IMG/VR virus record: IMGVR_UViG_3300032820_000031
Location: 1-39,772 of that record
Source of the DNA: a virus
Strand: one strand, 5' to 3'
Length of the DNA stretch: 39,772 bases
Shown here: positions 1 through 8,311 of the stretch, one piece after another
Numbering within the stretch: the stretch's first letter is position 1
Layout of the letters: each line of letters begins with the position of its first letter
Program-made: the position numbers and the translations under genes
Notes under the pieces: generated by a model
What the model was told of the DNA's origin: nothing
The model's database searches: none
The model's input: only the letters and a program-made list of their open reading frames with translations

Positions 1-210
1 AAAATACATGCTGCTAATTAAGCCACTCAGCGCCTTAATTCTATCCTCTCCAATGATTGGCGTACACATGACAATTGTAATCCCAACCATCAAAACAAAT
101 GCAGATATTGCCATGTAGCGTTGAGTTTCTTGCTTGTCGTGCGCATCACTCGCTTGCTCTTCTTCGATGCTAATTTTGCCATCGCCATCATAATCTTTTA
201 CCGGGTTCAT
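1..210 (-). CDS. EF-hand membrane protein, left allele, cut by the window edge
   Basis: This is the first 70 codons of a gene whose full-length counterpart is at 39325-39594. The ATG at 208-210 opens a protein with one canonical EF-hand loop (DYDGDGKISIEE, residues 6-17), then a charged linker and a hydrophobic segment at about residues 33-50; the rest lies beyond the edge. Compared with the full copy it changes only about six residues, mostly conservatively. It starts one base after the 39-aa microprotein stop, so the two are probably translationally coupled. The role is inferred from context only: a membrane protein in the lysis neighbourhood, possibly calcium-sensing. It is truncated by the window boundary and not by mutation. 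Confidence 0.8.
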   Translation of the reverse strand, partial: MNPVKDYDGDGKISIEEEQASDAHDKQETQRYMAISAFVLMVGITIVMCTPIIGEDRIKALSGLISSMYF

Positions 211-211
211 A

Positions 212-331
212 CTAACCAGCCACTGCGATGATACCAACCATGACCAGAAACAATGCTGCCATAGCTATCCCGGCTTGCCACTTAAATGCAAGACCAGAAA
301 ACCAATCCTCAATCTTGTTGAATGTTTTCAT
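212..331 (-). CDS. 39-aa single-span membrane microprotein, left allele
   Basis: An ATG at 329-331 follows a strong Shine-Dalgarno (AAGGAAG) with good spacing. The short N-terminal amphipathic stretch MKTFNKIEDWFS is followed by one hydrophobic span of about 20 residues that ends in GIIAVAG. The counterpart at 39596-39715 keeps the start, both ends and the hydrophobic character, while about eight core residues differ hydrophobic-for-hydrophobic, as expected of a selected membrane peptide. It overlaps the end of the nuclease gene upstream and sits one base from the EF-hand gene. A pinholin, an antiholin or a lysis regulator is possible; no family is recognised. Confidence 0.75.
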   Translation of the reverse strand: MKTFNKIEDWFSGLAFKWQAGIAMAALFLVMVGIIAVAG

Positions 332-674
332 TTTTCTTCCTTTCTTTTCTACTTTGTCTGGATCGTTCCTCACCAGCCGGAATTAAAGTGCAGTGACCAT
401 CGACAGGGTTTACTGTCAGAACCCGGACACCTGCCCAACGCTGTTCATCGCTCAGGCCGCCGTATGATCTCCCTGTCACCACTTTTACATCGATTAGCAG
501 CACCTTCGGCTTGCCCTTCCCCTGAGTTTTTACGCACACGATATCCGCTGGGCCGAAGCCCGAGAAATTGGTAAACACCTGCCAGCTTCGTCCGAGAAAG
601 TATTTTACCGCACAGCTTTCTGCCCATGAGCCTGTTTGTAGATGGTTGTCCCTAATTGATTTTGTCCCAGACAT
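309..674 (-). CDS. Small PD-(D/E)XK nuclease (resolvase-like)
   Basis: This 121-aa protein shows the layout of small Holliday-junction-resolvase or VRR-type nucleases. An early helix carries Glu19 (GSWAE), followed by the motif GFGPADIV with Asp44, then a strand LLIDVK with Asp62 and Lys64, which together form the E-D-DxK metal site. The C-terminal tail is highly charged. In the family such enzymes cut branched or repeat-end DNA. The placement among late genes beside lysis genes would suit debranching before packaging, but that is inference. The start overlaps the preceding coiled-coil gene and the end overlaps the 39-aa microprotein. Its 3' end is repeated at the window's right edge. Confidence 0.7.
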   Translation of the reverse strand: MSGTKSIRDNHLQTGSWAESCAVKYFLGRSWQVFTNFSGFGPADIVCVKTQGKGKPKVLLIDVKVVTGRSYGGLSDEQRWAGVRVLTVNPVDGHCTLIPAGEERSRQSRKERKKNENIQQD

Positions 675-864
675 AAGCAGCAGCCGCTGCTACTGCCGAC
701 AAAACGCTGCCTACCAAAATTAGTATGCGTATGCTGCTTTTGCCGTAAGCTGAGTATTCGATCAACTTATCTAGCTTCAGCTCGATGACAGCCAATCGTC
801 TTTCCTGGTCAGTATTACGCTGTTCCAGGGCTGCAATTCGAGCTTGTGTCTCAGCTTCGCTCAC
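652..864 (-). CDS. Coiled-coil plus one-span membrane protein, XhlA/holin-accessory-like
   Basis: The GTG at 862-864 was chosen because it follows a good Shine-Dalgarno (GGGGAAG), whereas the in-frame ATG further upstream lies deep inside the preceding gene. The 70-aa product has a heptad-rich helix at about residues 3-35 (charged, with L and I spacing) and a single hydrophobic segment at about residues 42-65. This arrangement is typical of XhlA-type hemolysin or holin accessory proteins. It overlaps the 105-aa gene by 14 bases and the nuclease gene by 23 bases, in a run of overlapping late genes leading to lysis. Function is inferred from architecture and location. Confidence 0.65.
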   Translation of the reverse strand: MSEAETQARIAALEQRNTDQERRLAVIELKLDKLIEYSAYGKSSIRILILVGSVLSAVAAAAAYVWDKIN

Positions 865-1168
865 CGGACTTCCCCTGAGTTGATCCGCTGCTCCCCCAAT
901 CAACTATACAAGCCATTGGCGGGTTTACGGGTTTAACTACATACGCTGTCCAGCGCTGGCTTTTTACATCCAGTGTGACAACGGTAACGTGCCCGCGCAT
1001 ACCTATGCCTCTAAACACGACCTTCTCATTATGCAGATCATGCAGGTCATCCATCAGCTGCTGTGCCGGATAACAGGAACTAGGCTTCGCTCTGGGTTCA
1101 GTGCTAAAAAAGAAAATTAAAAAAGCCACCAAAGTGGTGGCTGCAACAATTAATGCTAACCGCTTCAT
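851..1168 (-). CDS. Exported or membrane-anchored small protein of unknown function
   Basis: The 105-aa product begins with a signal-like stretch: MKR, then about 17 hydrophobic residues. The following mature domain carries two cysteines (about residues 32 and 87) that could form a disulfide in the periplasm. There is no lipobox with Cys right after the hydrophobic core. The ATG overlaps the upstream stop as TAATG, so translation is coupled to the large virion gene. Being just before the holin-accessory-like and nuclease genes, it may belong to the lysis or superinfection group, but no family is recognised. Confidence 0.65.
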   Translation of the reverse strand: MKRLALIVAATTLVAFLIFFFSTEPRAKPSSCYPAQQLMDDLHDLHNEKVVFRGIGMRGHVTVVTLDVKSQRWTAYVVKPVNPPMACIVDWGSSGSTQGKSGERS

Positions 1169-3462
1169 TACAATCTTCCCCCGCTAAACAAACGCTGTAC
1201 TCTAGCAGGGTCTATCCCCAGGCCTTCTAGTTGGGCGGGGTTTGCTCCGAGTAGACCTCTTGCAGCTCTTTGAACTCCTGCGGATAGATTTCGTTGACCA
1301 GATCCAGAACCCCCTCCAGCTGGTCGGTTGTTACTTTTGCCGGGTCCTCTAGATCGTTGTAAAGATTCTCCAGGCTCGAAAGAAATATATTCTGCTGACT
1401 CTTGTTGAAATTCCGTACTCGGCTTTGTAGGACTTTCCCAGCCTTTTGTAAGAAATCTTTTCGTGATCCCTGCTCTGGCATTGTTATCACCTTTCCACTT
1501 CATTATTACAAGGTCGGGAAACCCTAAACTTTCGTCCCAACCAGTTGATCTCCAATATTCTAGCGTGTCCTGGTACTTAAATTCTGAACCGCCAAAATCA
1601 GGGTCGCGTAAATATTTTGCGTCGAATGGTACGCGACCAGCTTCTTCAAAACCGAACTCCTGATAATACTTCGGTAGGAATCCCTTTGCAAACCTTTTCG
1701 ATGGCACCGCATAAGCGTCCAATACGGTGGCGCCATCCTCGATACTCCTTAAAACTGTTAGAGGCGCTCCAACGCCTTTAGCACCCTCATTGCTTACGAC
1801 ACTGACCAGCGCCGTTTCATTGTTAGTAAGGCCTGGAAAGTTTGTGCCGAAGTCACCATTGTAATCAACATTTTTTTTAAGCCCAAAGTATATTTGGGTA
1901 TTGCCTAGCTGTTTTACAACCAGGGAGCCGTCTTTAGCACCTTGCTGTATTTCTTTGATGCTGTAAGGTGTCAGCGTCACGCTGCCTTTATTATCTCGGA
2001 TAGCCTGGACAAACTCAGCTGGCGATACCCCGCCTTTCGTCACTGCAGTTTGTGTGGACCGCCAATTGCCTTCCAGCCCATCTAATGTGATTTGCGCTTG
2101 TCGCGGGCTGGAAATTCCCGGCACCGGCTCAGGCAGCCCTCTTGCTATCTCTGGTGTTATGTATTGTATTGGGCGTCCCAATTCCAACGACCTAGCTGTT
2201 CTAGGAGCCGAGGAACCGGCCCGGGCTTTTTCACCATAAAAATCTCTAAACAATTGCTTGGCGTTTGTGCCAGTTGGGAACCTGGCTACAGGCTTACCCT
2301 TAACACCATAGCGATAGCTGTTATGCGGCGTTGTTCCGTCCTCACCCAGCTTTACTACACCGCCTGTCTTGTCTACCTCGAGTAAAAGCAAAGCATCATG
2401 TCTGTTGGCACCAGCAAAGTCTGCCTCTCGCGTTGCATCTAAAATTCTACTTACAGACGGGGCGCCAAGTTCTTGTGCAAACGGCTGACCGACCACTTTA
2501 GCAACGTGTGCCCGTGCCTCGAATCCAGCCTCATCTAAAAATTTACCGACATCTGGACTTGCAAAGCCCGGGAACCCTTTTAACACACCGAGTGCTGGTT
2601 GCACGGAGTCCCTTCTTACCCTGTCGTCTATCTTTTTAACTGCATCATCTGACAGCCTGCCTTCTCGAGCATATGCTGACATCGTATCTGAGATTGCTCG
2701 GTTTAACGTAGCGTTAGACCGGTGGGTATCTTGGCTCATAGATAAGACAACTTGGTAGTCGCTTTTTTTATGCAATTTTGTCACGCCGCCAGTATCATCT
2801 ACTGCCCAGGCAACGCCAGCTGCTCGGTTCTCAGGGAGCAATGGGAAGTAGGGTCCACCTTGCAGTGGCTGCGGGTCAATCTTCGTGCTGTCGATCCCGG
2901 TATACCCACCGCCTGCTTTTGTTAAGTCAGCTGCTATCGGAACAATCGTCTTGCCTTCTATCATTTCTGGCGTGACATACGGCAAGTCTTCGACGTTGGG
3001 CATTTCCGGCAACGCTTCAGTCCGGGCACGTTCTTCTGTCTTTACGCCGCCGCCAACCGTGTCAGCGTCTTTCAGCATAATAGACGGTGATGGGTCGGCC
3101 CTGACCATAGGCGCCTTACTAGTTAGCCTCGCCAAAGCTGCAGGAAATTTTAATGCAGTAGCGGCTAGTGTGCCAACTAGAGGTAACGCATAAAGGCTGT
3201 CAGCCCCAGCTCCTAGCAGCTGCAAGCCGCCTGTTAAATAGTTTCCTTGCTCAATGTTTTCCCTAAAGCCAGGAAGAAAGCCGCCCTTTGGCCCAGGCAG
3301 CAGCCCCGAATAATCAGCGATACCGCCGCCCGGATACATGCTCATGCCGATTGTCGCAGCTGTCTTTGCTGCGTCATCGTCTAAGTTTTGCGTGATCAGC
3401 CGATCACCATAAACATCCGATAAGGGGTCATCAGCCAACAACCCAAGCACTTGATCTCTCAT
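1168..3462 (-). CDS. Large multidomain virion-associated protein with GNAT-like C-terminal region
   Basis: This 764-aa protein follows two large internal virion protein genes and probably travels with the ejected proteins. Residues 1-110 are glycine- and alanine-rich with two weak hydrophobic stretches, like the N-terminus of the gene before it. Residues of about 410-660 look like a large-polyvalent-protein module. Within it, the stretch from KGVGAPLTVLRS through YYQEFGFEEAGRVPFD resembles the acceptor-side strands of GNAT acetyltransferase folds. The last 80 residues are Gly/Arg/Ser-rich and are also the region that encodes the nested gene at 1227-1481. The stop overlaps the next ATG (TAATG), which supports this frame to the end. 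Enzymatic activity is unproven. Confidence 0.6.
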   Translation of the reverse strand: MRDQVLGLLADDPLSDVYGDRLITQNLDDDAAKTAATIGMSMYPGGGIADYSGLLPGPKGGFLPGFRENIEQGNYLTGGLQLLGAGADSLYALPLVGTLAATALKFPAALARLTSKAPMVRADPSPSIMLKDADTVGGGVKTEERARTEALPEMPNVEDLPYVTPEMIEGKTIVPIAADLTKAGGGYTGIDSTKIDPQPLQGGPYFPLLPENRAAGVAWAVDDTGGVTKLHKKSDYQVVLSMSQDTHRSNATLNRAISDTMSAYAREGRLSDDAVKKIDDRVRRDSVQPALGVLKGFPGFASPDVGKFLDEAGFEARAHVAKVVGQPFAQELGAPSVSRILDATREADFAGANRHDALLLLEVDKTGGVVKLGEDGTTPHNSYRYGVKGKPVARFPTGTNAKQLFRDFYGEKARAGSSAPRTARSLELGRPIQYITPEIARGLPEPVPGISSPRQAQITLDGLEGNWRSTQTAVTKGGVSPAEFVQAIRDNKGSVTLTPYSIKEIQQGAKDGSLVVKQLGNTQIYFGLKKNVDYNGDFGTNFPGLTNNETALVSVVSNEGAKGVGAPLTVLRSIEDGATVLDAYAVPSKRFAKGFLPKYYQEFGFEEAGRVPFDAKYLRDPDFGGSEFKYQDTLEYWRSTGWDESLGFPDLVIMKWKGDNNARAGITKRFLTKGWESPTKPSTEFQQESAEYISFEPGESLQRSRGPGKSNNRPAGGGSGSGQRNLSAGVQRAARGLLGANPAQLEGLGIDPARVQRLFSGGRL
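1227..1481 (-). CDS. Nested overlapping gene, 84-aa helical protein
   Basis: This reading frame lies entirely inside the 3' end of the 764-aa gene, on the same strand and shifted by one base. The ATG at 1479-1481 has its own good Shine-Dalgarno (AAAGGTG). The product MPEQGSRKDFLQ... has a balanced, soluble, helix-forming composition with regularly placed Leu, Glu and Asn and no cysteine. In contrast, the host frame over the same bases is low-complexity Gly/Arg/Ser. The reading frame is 255 bases long without a stop. Both frames seem to be used, because the host frame ends in a TAATG coupling. Function is unknown; a chaperone or regulator of the large protein, or a lysis protein, is conceivable. 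Confidence 0.6.
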   Translation of the reverse strand: MPEQGSRKDFLQKAGKVLQSRVRNFNKSQQNIFLSSLENLYNDLEDPAKVTTDQLEGVLDLVNEIYPQEFKELQEVYSEQTPPN

Positions 3463-3466
3463 TTAC

Positions 3467-5770
3467 TTACCTTATTGGTGGGGATGGCGGTTCTTCTGGA
3501 TCTAGCTCATCAGAAATTGCGAAACCGGCAGACGGTACAATTGGCATCGAGCCTCTAGACCTACCAGAGCGAATAGCTTTAGCAGCTGACCGACCGGATG
3601 CAATATTACCCGCTGTACTAGCACCAGCTTTAATTGCTATCCCTGCAGCTGGGTTTCCAGTAACAAACGCTATTGGTACACCGATCTTCTCAAGGAATTG
3701 CCTTGCTAATCTTCCTACTACATAGCCACTGCCTGATGGGTTGTCTGTCGGTGTGATAGCCCTGTCGATTGTAGCTGCAAACCGTTTCATCTTTGCAAGC
3801 TGTTCTGGATTGAATAAATTTTCCATAACAGTTTTATTTTCTTTTAGGTTCTTGAGGATTGTTGTTCGCAATCTACCCTTACCGTCTTTAGTAAGCCCCT
3901 GTTGCCCTAGTTTTGTTGTCTTTACCGGCTCAACCATCCTCATCCAAAAAAGCTCCTGCAGCTGTGGAATTTTTTCTGGTGAAATTTCTTTGATACGATT
4001 AATTATGGCGTTTGAGTTACCAGAGAACACTTGCTGCATGCCAAACAAAGCTCGAGTAACTTGCTCAGGTGTTGTTTCGGGAGCCAAAATTTTCTCGATA
4101 AACTTACCTGCAACGTCTTTGTTGTTGCCTACCGAAAATCGTTTTTGCTGCTCAGAATGAAAGGCTCGAGCTTTTTTAATTGCTTCAAGTATAGCTGGAT
4201 CACCTGACTGAATTGATTTAATAACAGCTGTGTCCAGCCACTTATCCATCGACCTTTTTATAACATCCAGCTGCCTTTTTTCATCGGCATTGGCTGTCCT
4301 GCGCATTGCTACAATACGCCGCCTTAATACTTCAAATTGGTTGTAAGAAGCAGGTGCCTTTGGGTCAGCTATAAACTCATCGCCAAGAGTTGTTGTTATT
4401 TTTTTGAGCTTGTTGGATATGTCACTAAAAACTTTTTTAACTCTTACTGAAGTGTCCGGGTCATAAAATTGTATCTGCTCGTTGAAATCTTTTGTGACGG
4501 TATTCTCTAAAGTGTCCATACCCTTGTCTGTAAATAACACGGGGTCGTTTGCATCTATTTCGCCTACCTGCTTGTATTGCTGCCGCACACCTTCCAGCCC
4601 GGCTTCTTGTTTGCCTTTTATATTTTGCTGTATATTGGCAGCTGCAGTTTGCATGTCAGGGCTTCTATCCCCCTCAACAAACGACTGCTGGAAGTCGTCA
4701 GCTGCTTTAATTATTTGCTCTTCCTGTTTGGCGTCCATTGCCTTCATTCGAGCAGTGCCTTTTTCGCCCAGCACATTGCCGCGCACCGACAGTTCGCGCT
4801 GTATATCCTGCGGATCTTGTGTTCTCTGTGCCCTGGTAAAATCAACGCCAAATTCGTCGGTTGCCATATCAGCTGCAGCTTGCTGCTCAGGGTTAGTTGC
4901 ACCTTGCTGCCTTGCATCTCTTAACCGTTTTGCAAAGTTGGACCCAACAACGCGAGGTAAATCTTCCGGGCTTAGGCCAGCCCGTGAAGCAGCTTCCATA
5001 CCCTCGTCAGTCAAAGTGCCGTTACGAAAGAACCGGCGATTTCCAATTAATGCATTCCAGGCAGCTCGAGCTGCTGGCGCCAATAGTTCGCCAAACATAC
5101 CGCCCAGGCCAGCATAGAGACCTCTTTCCTTACTAGGCTCCTGCCCACTGCCTAGAGCAAGAGATGCCTGATCTTGTAATAAGCTGGTAAGAAAACCAGC
5201 TGGCAATGCAAACCCTAATCTTGGCAGCAGCCCTGCAAAGTATTTTGCCCCTCGAGCTGCAGGTAAATACGAAATGCCATCAGCAATCAATTTGTAGAGA
5301 TCAGCGCCAGACGCACCAGGCCGGTTGACATAGTAAGTCTTACCATTAAATGTCAACGTCACATTGCCATACTCATCGGTGCCCTGCTTGGCGCCAGGAA
5401 TAGTCTGCTCTGCTACCCGGGCAATCGCATTGTCATCTACTGTCGTTGCATAGGTCGCTGCCATCTTGCCAGCCTGACCGGCTGTATCGAAGTTTGCCTG
5501 CGACAGCTCTGGTATTGAATCATCTTGTGGACCGCCGACAAATGCATCATATAAGTCGGTGCCCATCTCTTTGATGTCGCTAACGCCCTTGCCGAGCATT
5601 TGCAAACCTGTGTCGAAGTAGTTTTCTAACGGCCCAGGTTTTGTCTCAGGCTCTGGCTGGTCAAAAGGATCAGCAAAGTTGACTTGGTCAACGTCTAACT
5701 CGTCGCTGCCTGCCCCGACCTGAACGACAGTCTCTGGATTGTCAAAGGGATCGTTGAACGCTTTTGCCAT
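3467..5770 (-). CDS. Large internal virion / DNA-ejection protein
   Basis: The 767-aa product has an acidic N-terminus with repeated DPFD motifs (near residues 7 and 34). An Ala/Gly-rich, weakly hydrophobic central region spans roughly residues 160-230. A long, charged, mostly helical region at about residues 300-640 is rich in Gln, Lys and Glu. A small-residue-rich C-terminal region (about 690-740) could insert into membranes. This size and composition match the T7 gp15/gp16-like ejection proteins of podoviruses by architecture only; no catalytic motif was found. It overlaps the preceding gene by 29 bases and ends five bases before the next start. Confidence 0.55.
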   Translation of the reverse strand: MAKAFNDPFDNPETVVQVGAGSDELDVDQVNFADPFDQPEPETKPGPLENYFDTGLQMLGKGVSDIKEMGTDLYDAFVGGPQDDSIPELSQANFDTAGQAGKMAATYATTVDDNAIARVAEQTIPGAKQGTDEYGNVTLTFNGKTYYVNRPGASGADLYKLIADGISYLPAARGAKYFAGLLPRLGFALPAGFLTSLLQDQASLALGSGQEPSKERGLYAGLGGMFGELLAPAARAAWNALIGNRRFFRNGTLTDEGMEAASRAGLSPEDLPRVVGSNFAKRLRDARQQGATNPEQQAAADMATDEFGVDFTRAQRTQDPQDIQRELSVRGNVLGEKGTARMKAMDAKQEEQIIKAADDFQQSFVEGDRSPDMQTAAANIQQNIKGKQEAGLEGVRQQYKQVGEIDANDPVLFTDKGMDTLENTVTKDFNEQIQFYDPDTSVRVKKVFSDISNKLKKITTTLGDEFIADPKAPASYNQFEVLRRRIVAMRRTANADEKRQLDVIKRSMDKWLDTAVIKSIQSGDPAILEAIKKARAFHSEQQKRFSVGNNKDVAGKFIEKILAPETTPEQVTRALFGMQQVFSGNSNAIINRIKEISPEKIPQLQELFWMRMVEPVKTTKLGQQGLTKDGKGRLRTTILKNLKENKTVMENLFNPEQLAKMKRFAATIDRAITPTDNPSGSGYVVGRLARQFLEKIGVPIAFVTGNPAAGIAIKAGASTAGNIASGRSAAKAIRSGRSRGSMPIVPSAGFAISDELDPEEPPSPPIR

Positions 5771-7118
5771 ACTTCATTTTCCATCTGGTTCTGATTTCTT
5801 CTGCAGTGAGATTAGGTTCTGCTTGTTTCATCATATTCCTAAACTCATTATAGAAGACGTATCGTTTCCCTTTCTTATTGTAGCCAAACAAAGGCACTCC
5901 ATTTTGTTGGCGGAAATACGCTTTTAAAGCGCCTTTTCTTGTGCCCTTTTCCTCTACATAGCTACCCCAAAAGTTTGACTTATCGATATCACGTTGCGCG
6001 ACAGCCATCGCCGCCCTTAACAAAAAGTCTCTAGCCCTTCGCCCGACGCCAAGGCCAGGGAGTGTGCGTAGCATGATAGCCTGGTCCTCTTTTGTTTGCG
6101 GCCCCTTTTGCGCCATCATTTTTTTCAATAATTGATCAAGGATTAAACTCTGAAATTTTTGACCGTTTTGTACATTGCCCAGCGCATTATCGACTTTAGC
6201 AGGGTCAAATCCCGCCCAGATAAGCCAACCGCCCATGCGGGTTACTAGGCCAGAAGGAAGGTCATCATTTTCACCTGTTTGGTCATTGAGGTGCTTTGCA
6301 ACCATTAAATTCTCAGTCATGTTACGCTCAGAATTTAATGCAGCTGTGTCTATCTCTTCGTTCTGCTTAACTAACGATTTAGCCGCTGCCTCACCTTCTG
6401 CACCTAATGATTTTTGATCGATATTAATGTTTGTGGCGCTAGATGCTCTCAATGCTTTTTCTGTTGCTAAACTTTTTACAGTTTGTGGCTTTACCTGGTT
6501 TAAGCCATTTACCATCAATCTCGTTGTCTGAGGATCTACATTCGGATACAGCTTCTTTTGATCTGCTAATGGCATCAGTGTAAATTGTGATGCCTGCTGA
6601 CGCTTGATTTCCAGTTCCTTTAATTCTTTAGCTTGCGCTAGTTGTTGGAACCTAAAGTCTTGAGTTGCTTTTTGCTGCTCTTGCAGGTTTTGAAACTTAG
6701 CAACATTCATTGCATTAGCAGCTGACTTTGTCCCAGGGAATTGCAGCGCCGTCTGCATCAGCTCCATTGAGGAAGGCTGCTGCGACACTGTCGGCATTTG
6801 CATCATGTCCGGGCCAGACATATTCTGCAGAGCTGGATCAACAATGTCAGGCCGGTTGTACAAGGCCTGGATCGCGTCTGTAGCTGCTTTCTCTTTCTTT
6901 ATGTCTTGCGCAGCTTTGATCGACCTAGCCAGGCTGCTCAGGCCTTGCTGCAGGTTGCTGGGCGCTTCCCTAATTGGCTGTGGCGCTGTAAACCTAGCTG
7001 CCTGCCTTGGCATAGATCGTATTAATTCAGACATCTTCTTACTGCGCAGGCTGCTATTATCTGCACCAGCAACTTGGGCACTAAGCAGCCCACCGCCAAG
7101 CGTTTGTGGTAAAGCCAT
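5742..7118 (-). CDS. Internal virion protein (coiled-coil rich)
   Basis: The 458-aa product is Gln/Ala/Met-rich in its N-terminal half, with a predicted long helix at about residues 140-200 (alternating Gln, Leu, Glu and Lys). The C-terminal part is more globular and aromatic, with a basic tail ending in KYGKSVQRSL. The position between the 278-aa and 767-aa genes, all overlapping or closely spaced, puts it in the ejection-protein block that follows the tail-nozzle gene in many podoviruses. I see no enzymatic signature, and the assignment rests on gene order and composition. Confidence 0.5.
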   Translation of the reverse strand: MALPQTLGGGLLSAQVAGADNSSLRSKKMSELIRSMPRQAARFTAPQPIREAPSNLQQGLSSLARSIKAAQDIKKEKAATDAIQALYNRPDIVDPALQNMSGPDMMQMPTVSQQPSSMELMQTALQFPGTKSAANAMNVAKFQNLQEQQKATQDFRFQQLAQAKELKELEIKRQQASQFTLMPLADQKKLYPNVDPQTTRLMVNGLNQVKPQTVKSLATEKALRASSATNINIDQKSLGAEGEAAAKSLVKQNEEIDTAALNSERNMTENLMVAKHLNDQTGENDDLPSGLVTRMGGWLIWAGFDPAKVDNALGNVQNGQKFQSLILDQLLKKMMAQKGPQTKEDQAIMLRTLPGLGVGRRARDFLLRAAMAVAQRDIDKSNFWGSYVEEKGTRKGALKAYFRQQNGVPLFGYNKKGKRYVFYNEFRNMMKQAEPNLTAEEIRTRWKMKYGKSVQRSL

Positions 7119-7130
7119 TATAAACCTCTC

Positions 7131-7967
7131 CTAGAATATACCTGCCGAAGCGCCGCCAGAAAGAATACTGCCAATGCCGCTGAGTATCCCGCCAAAATTA
7201 TTGCTTCGCTGTACCGGCACACGGCTTACAGTACCCATTGGCGTTGCACCAATTGCAGACTGCAGCATCGATAGGTTCGAGATTGGGTAATTTAGACGAT
7301 CTAAGAACCTAGCCTCGCTGTCTCGCATGCCTAATTGATTTAATGCCTGTATCTGTTGTCCAATGCCCGACAACGCACCGGCCTGGTTCATCCCAAGTGT
7401 TTGTGCCTGACCAGCTCCCTGCATCATGCTGCTCCCACCTCGCATCAGCTGATCTGCAGCTGACTGCCCCAGCCGGGCTGCATCAGAGAAATTACGCATG
7501 CGCATTTCGCCAGTTATTCGCCCTAGCCTGTCTAAATAATTTCTATTGTTCTCCGCTTCTATGAGCGCAGCCCGGCTTCCACCGAAGGGGCTGTTTAGCC
7601 GTGCCTGCGTGTTCATCGTATCGCGCTCTCTTTGCAGATCTGCAGTTACGGAATCAATGACATCATCCTCAAATCTGTTCGTATATTTGTCCATCATCTT
7701 CGATGGGTCTGTCACACTCGATACGCCAGCTAGTTGTGTGTTCAATGCAGCATTTATCATCGGCTGCATTACACCAGGCATGCGGCGAACCATGTCAAAG
7801 CCAGTAACCTGGTCAGGTGTAAAGCCAGCGATAGTCGGACCTTCGTACTCCACATAAGGTCTATTGGCTAACGTGCCCGCAGCCGATAACACGTTATCAA
7901 CGAATGGCTCGTATTTTTTGGGGATTCCGCTTGAAGCGGTTACCATCTTAGGTCCACCTTTACTCAT
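7131..7967 (-). CDS. Internal virion or tail-associated ejection protein
   Basis: The 278-aa product has an arginine- and methionine-rich middle, including NSPFGGSRAALIEAE and the repeated stretch LGQSAADQLMRGGSSMMQG. A glycine-rich, hydrophobic C-terminus (GGILSGIGSILSGGASAGIF) looks membrane-active. Proteins with this SPFGGSR-type motif and Gly-rich tail occur directly after the small GNAT-like gene in many podovirus genomes and are treated as virion or DNA-transfer proteins. The ATG overlaps the stop of the preceding gene by four bases, so expression is coupled. Confidence 0.55.
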   Translation of the reverse strand: MSKGGPKMVTASSGIPKKYEPFVDNVLSAAGTLANRPYVEYEGPTIAGFTPDQVTGFDMVRRMPGVMQPMINAALNTQLAGVSSVTDPSKMMDKYTNRFEDDVIDSVTADLQRERDTMNTQARLNSPFGGSRAALIEAENNRNYLDRLGRITGEMRMRNFSDAARLGQSAADQLMRGGSSMMQGAGQAQTLGMNQAGALSGIGQQIQALNQLGMRDSEARFLDRLNYPISNLSMLQSAIGATPMGTVSRVPVQRSNNFGGILSGIGSILSGGASAGIF

Positions 7968-8311
7968 AGAAACTTCTCCAGCATTGTATGTGGTTCTTTA
8001 TAATCTTTTAGTATTCTCTTCCAGCCTCTCCTGCCTACAATGTAGACAGAAGTGCAGCGTTCATCTTTTGCCCAAATTTCTATATCTCTAAGCATTGAGA
8101 GCAGCTCGGCTCTTTTGCCAGCTGCAAGCCAAATTCTGGCCTTTCTCGCACCGCTTGGGTATTCGATAATTTCTGTAACAGCGCAGGAATTTTCTGTCGT
8201 CCACAACTGAGCCTGCCCTTGTTCCAGCGCATCTAAAACATCGACAAGTCTGTGTGTGTCCTGGCGATCTAAAGCTGTTTGCAGGAGTTGACCGACTTCA
8301 TCCCACTTCAC
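7964..8311 (-). CDS. GNAT-like small protein (T7 gp13-type position)
   Basis: The 115-aa product fits a short GNAT fold. It has a strand pair around YPSGARKARIWLAAG, a helix LLSMLRDIEIWAK, and the final strand and turn VYIVGRRGWKRIL, which is a pattern I know from phage proteins annotated as acetyltransferase-like or as gp13-like internal proteins. Full acetyl-CoA binding residues are not evident, so an enzymatic role is uncertain. It lies between the nozzle protein (stop and start touch at 8311) and the ejection proteins, the place of T7 gene 13, which suggests a role in assembling the internal core. Confidence 0.6.
   Translation of the reverse strand: MKWDEVGQLLQTALDRQDTHRLVDVLDALEQGQAQLWTTENSCAVTEIIEYPSGARKARIWLAAGKRAELLSMLRDIEIWAKDERCTSVYIVGRRGWKRILKDYKEPHTMLEKFL

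Larger units (their letters stand above)
1..388. repeat. Left copy of imperfect 388-bp terminal direct repeat
   Basis: Bases 1-388 align without gaps to 39385-39772, with 51 mismatches by hand count (about 87% identity). The last 88 bases of each copy are identical. In the EF-hand gene portion most differences are at third codon positions and only about six of 70 residues change, so both copies look like functional coding alleles and not sequencing noise. The offset implies a circular unit of about 39384 bp. True phage terminal repeats are normally identical, so a strain-mixed assembly overlap is the simplest explanation; a real tandem duplication is the alternative. Confidence 0.95.

Noticed and set aside
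3741-4160. 139-codon plus-strand frame in the same virion gene
   Set aside because: It has the same antisense composition and no upstream signals.
4482-5117. 211-codon plus-strand frame inside the 767-aa virion gene
   Set aside because: It is antisense, Cys/Ser/Leu-rich and without a ribosome site; typical of the reverse complement of an Ala/Gln/Lys-rich gene.
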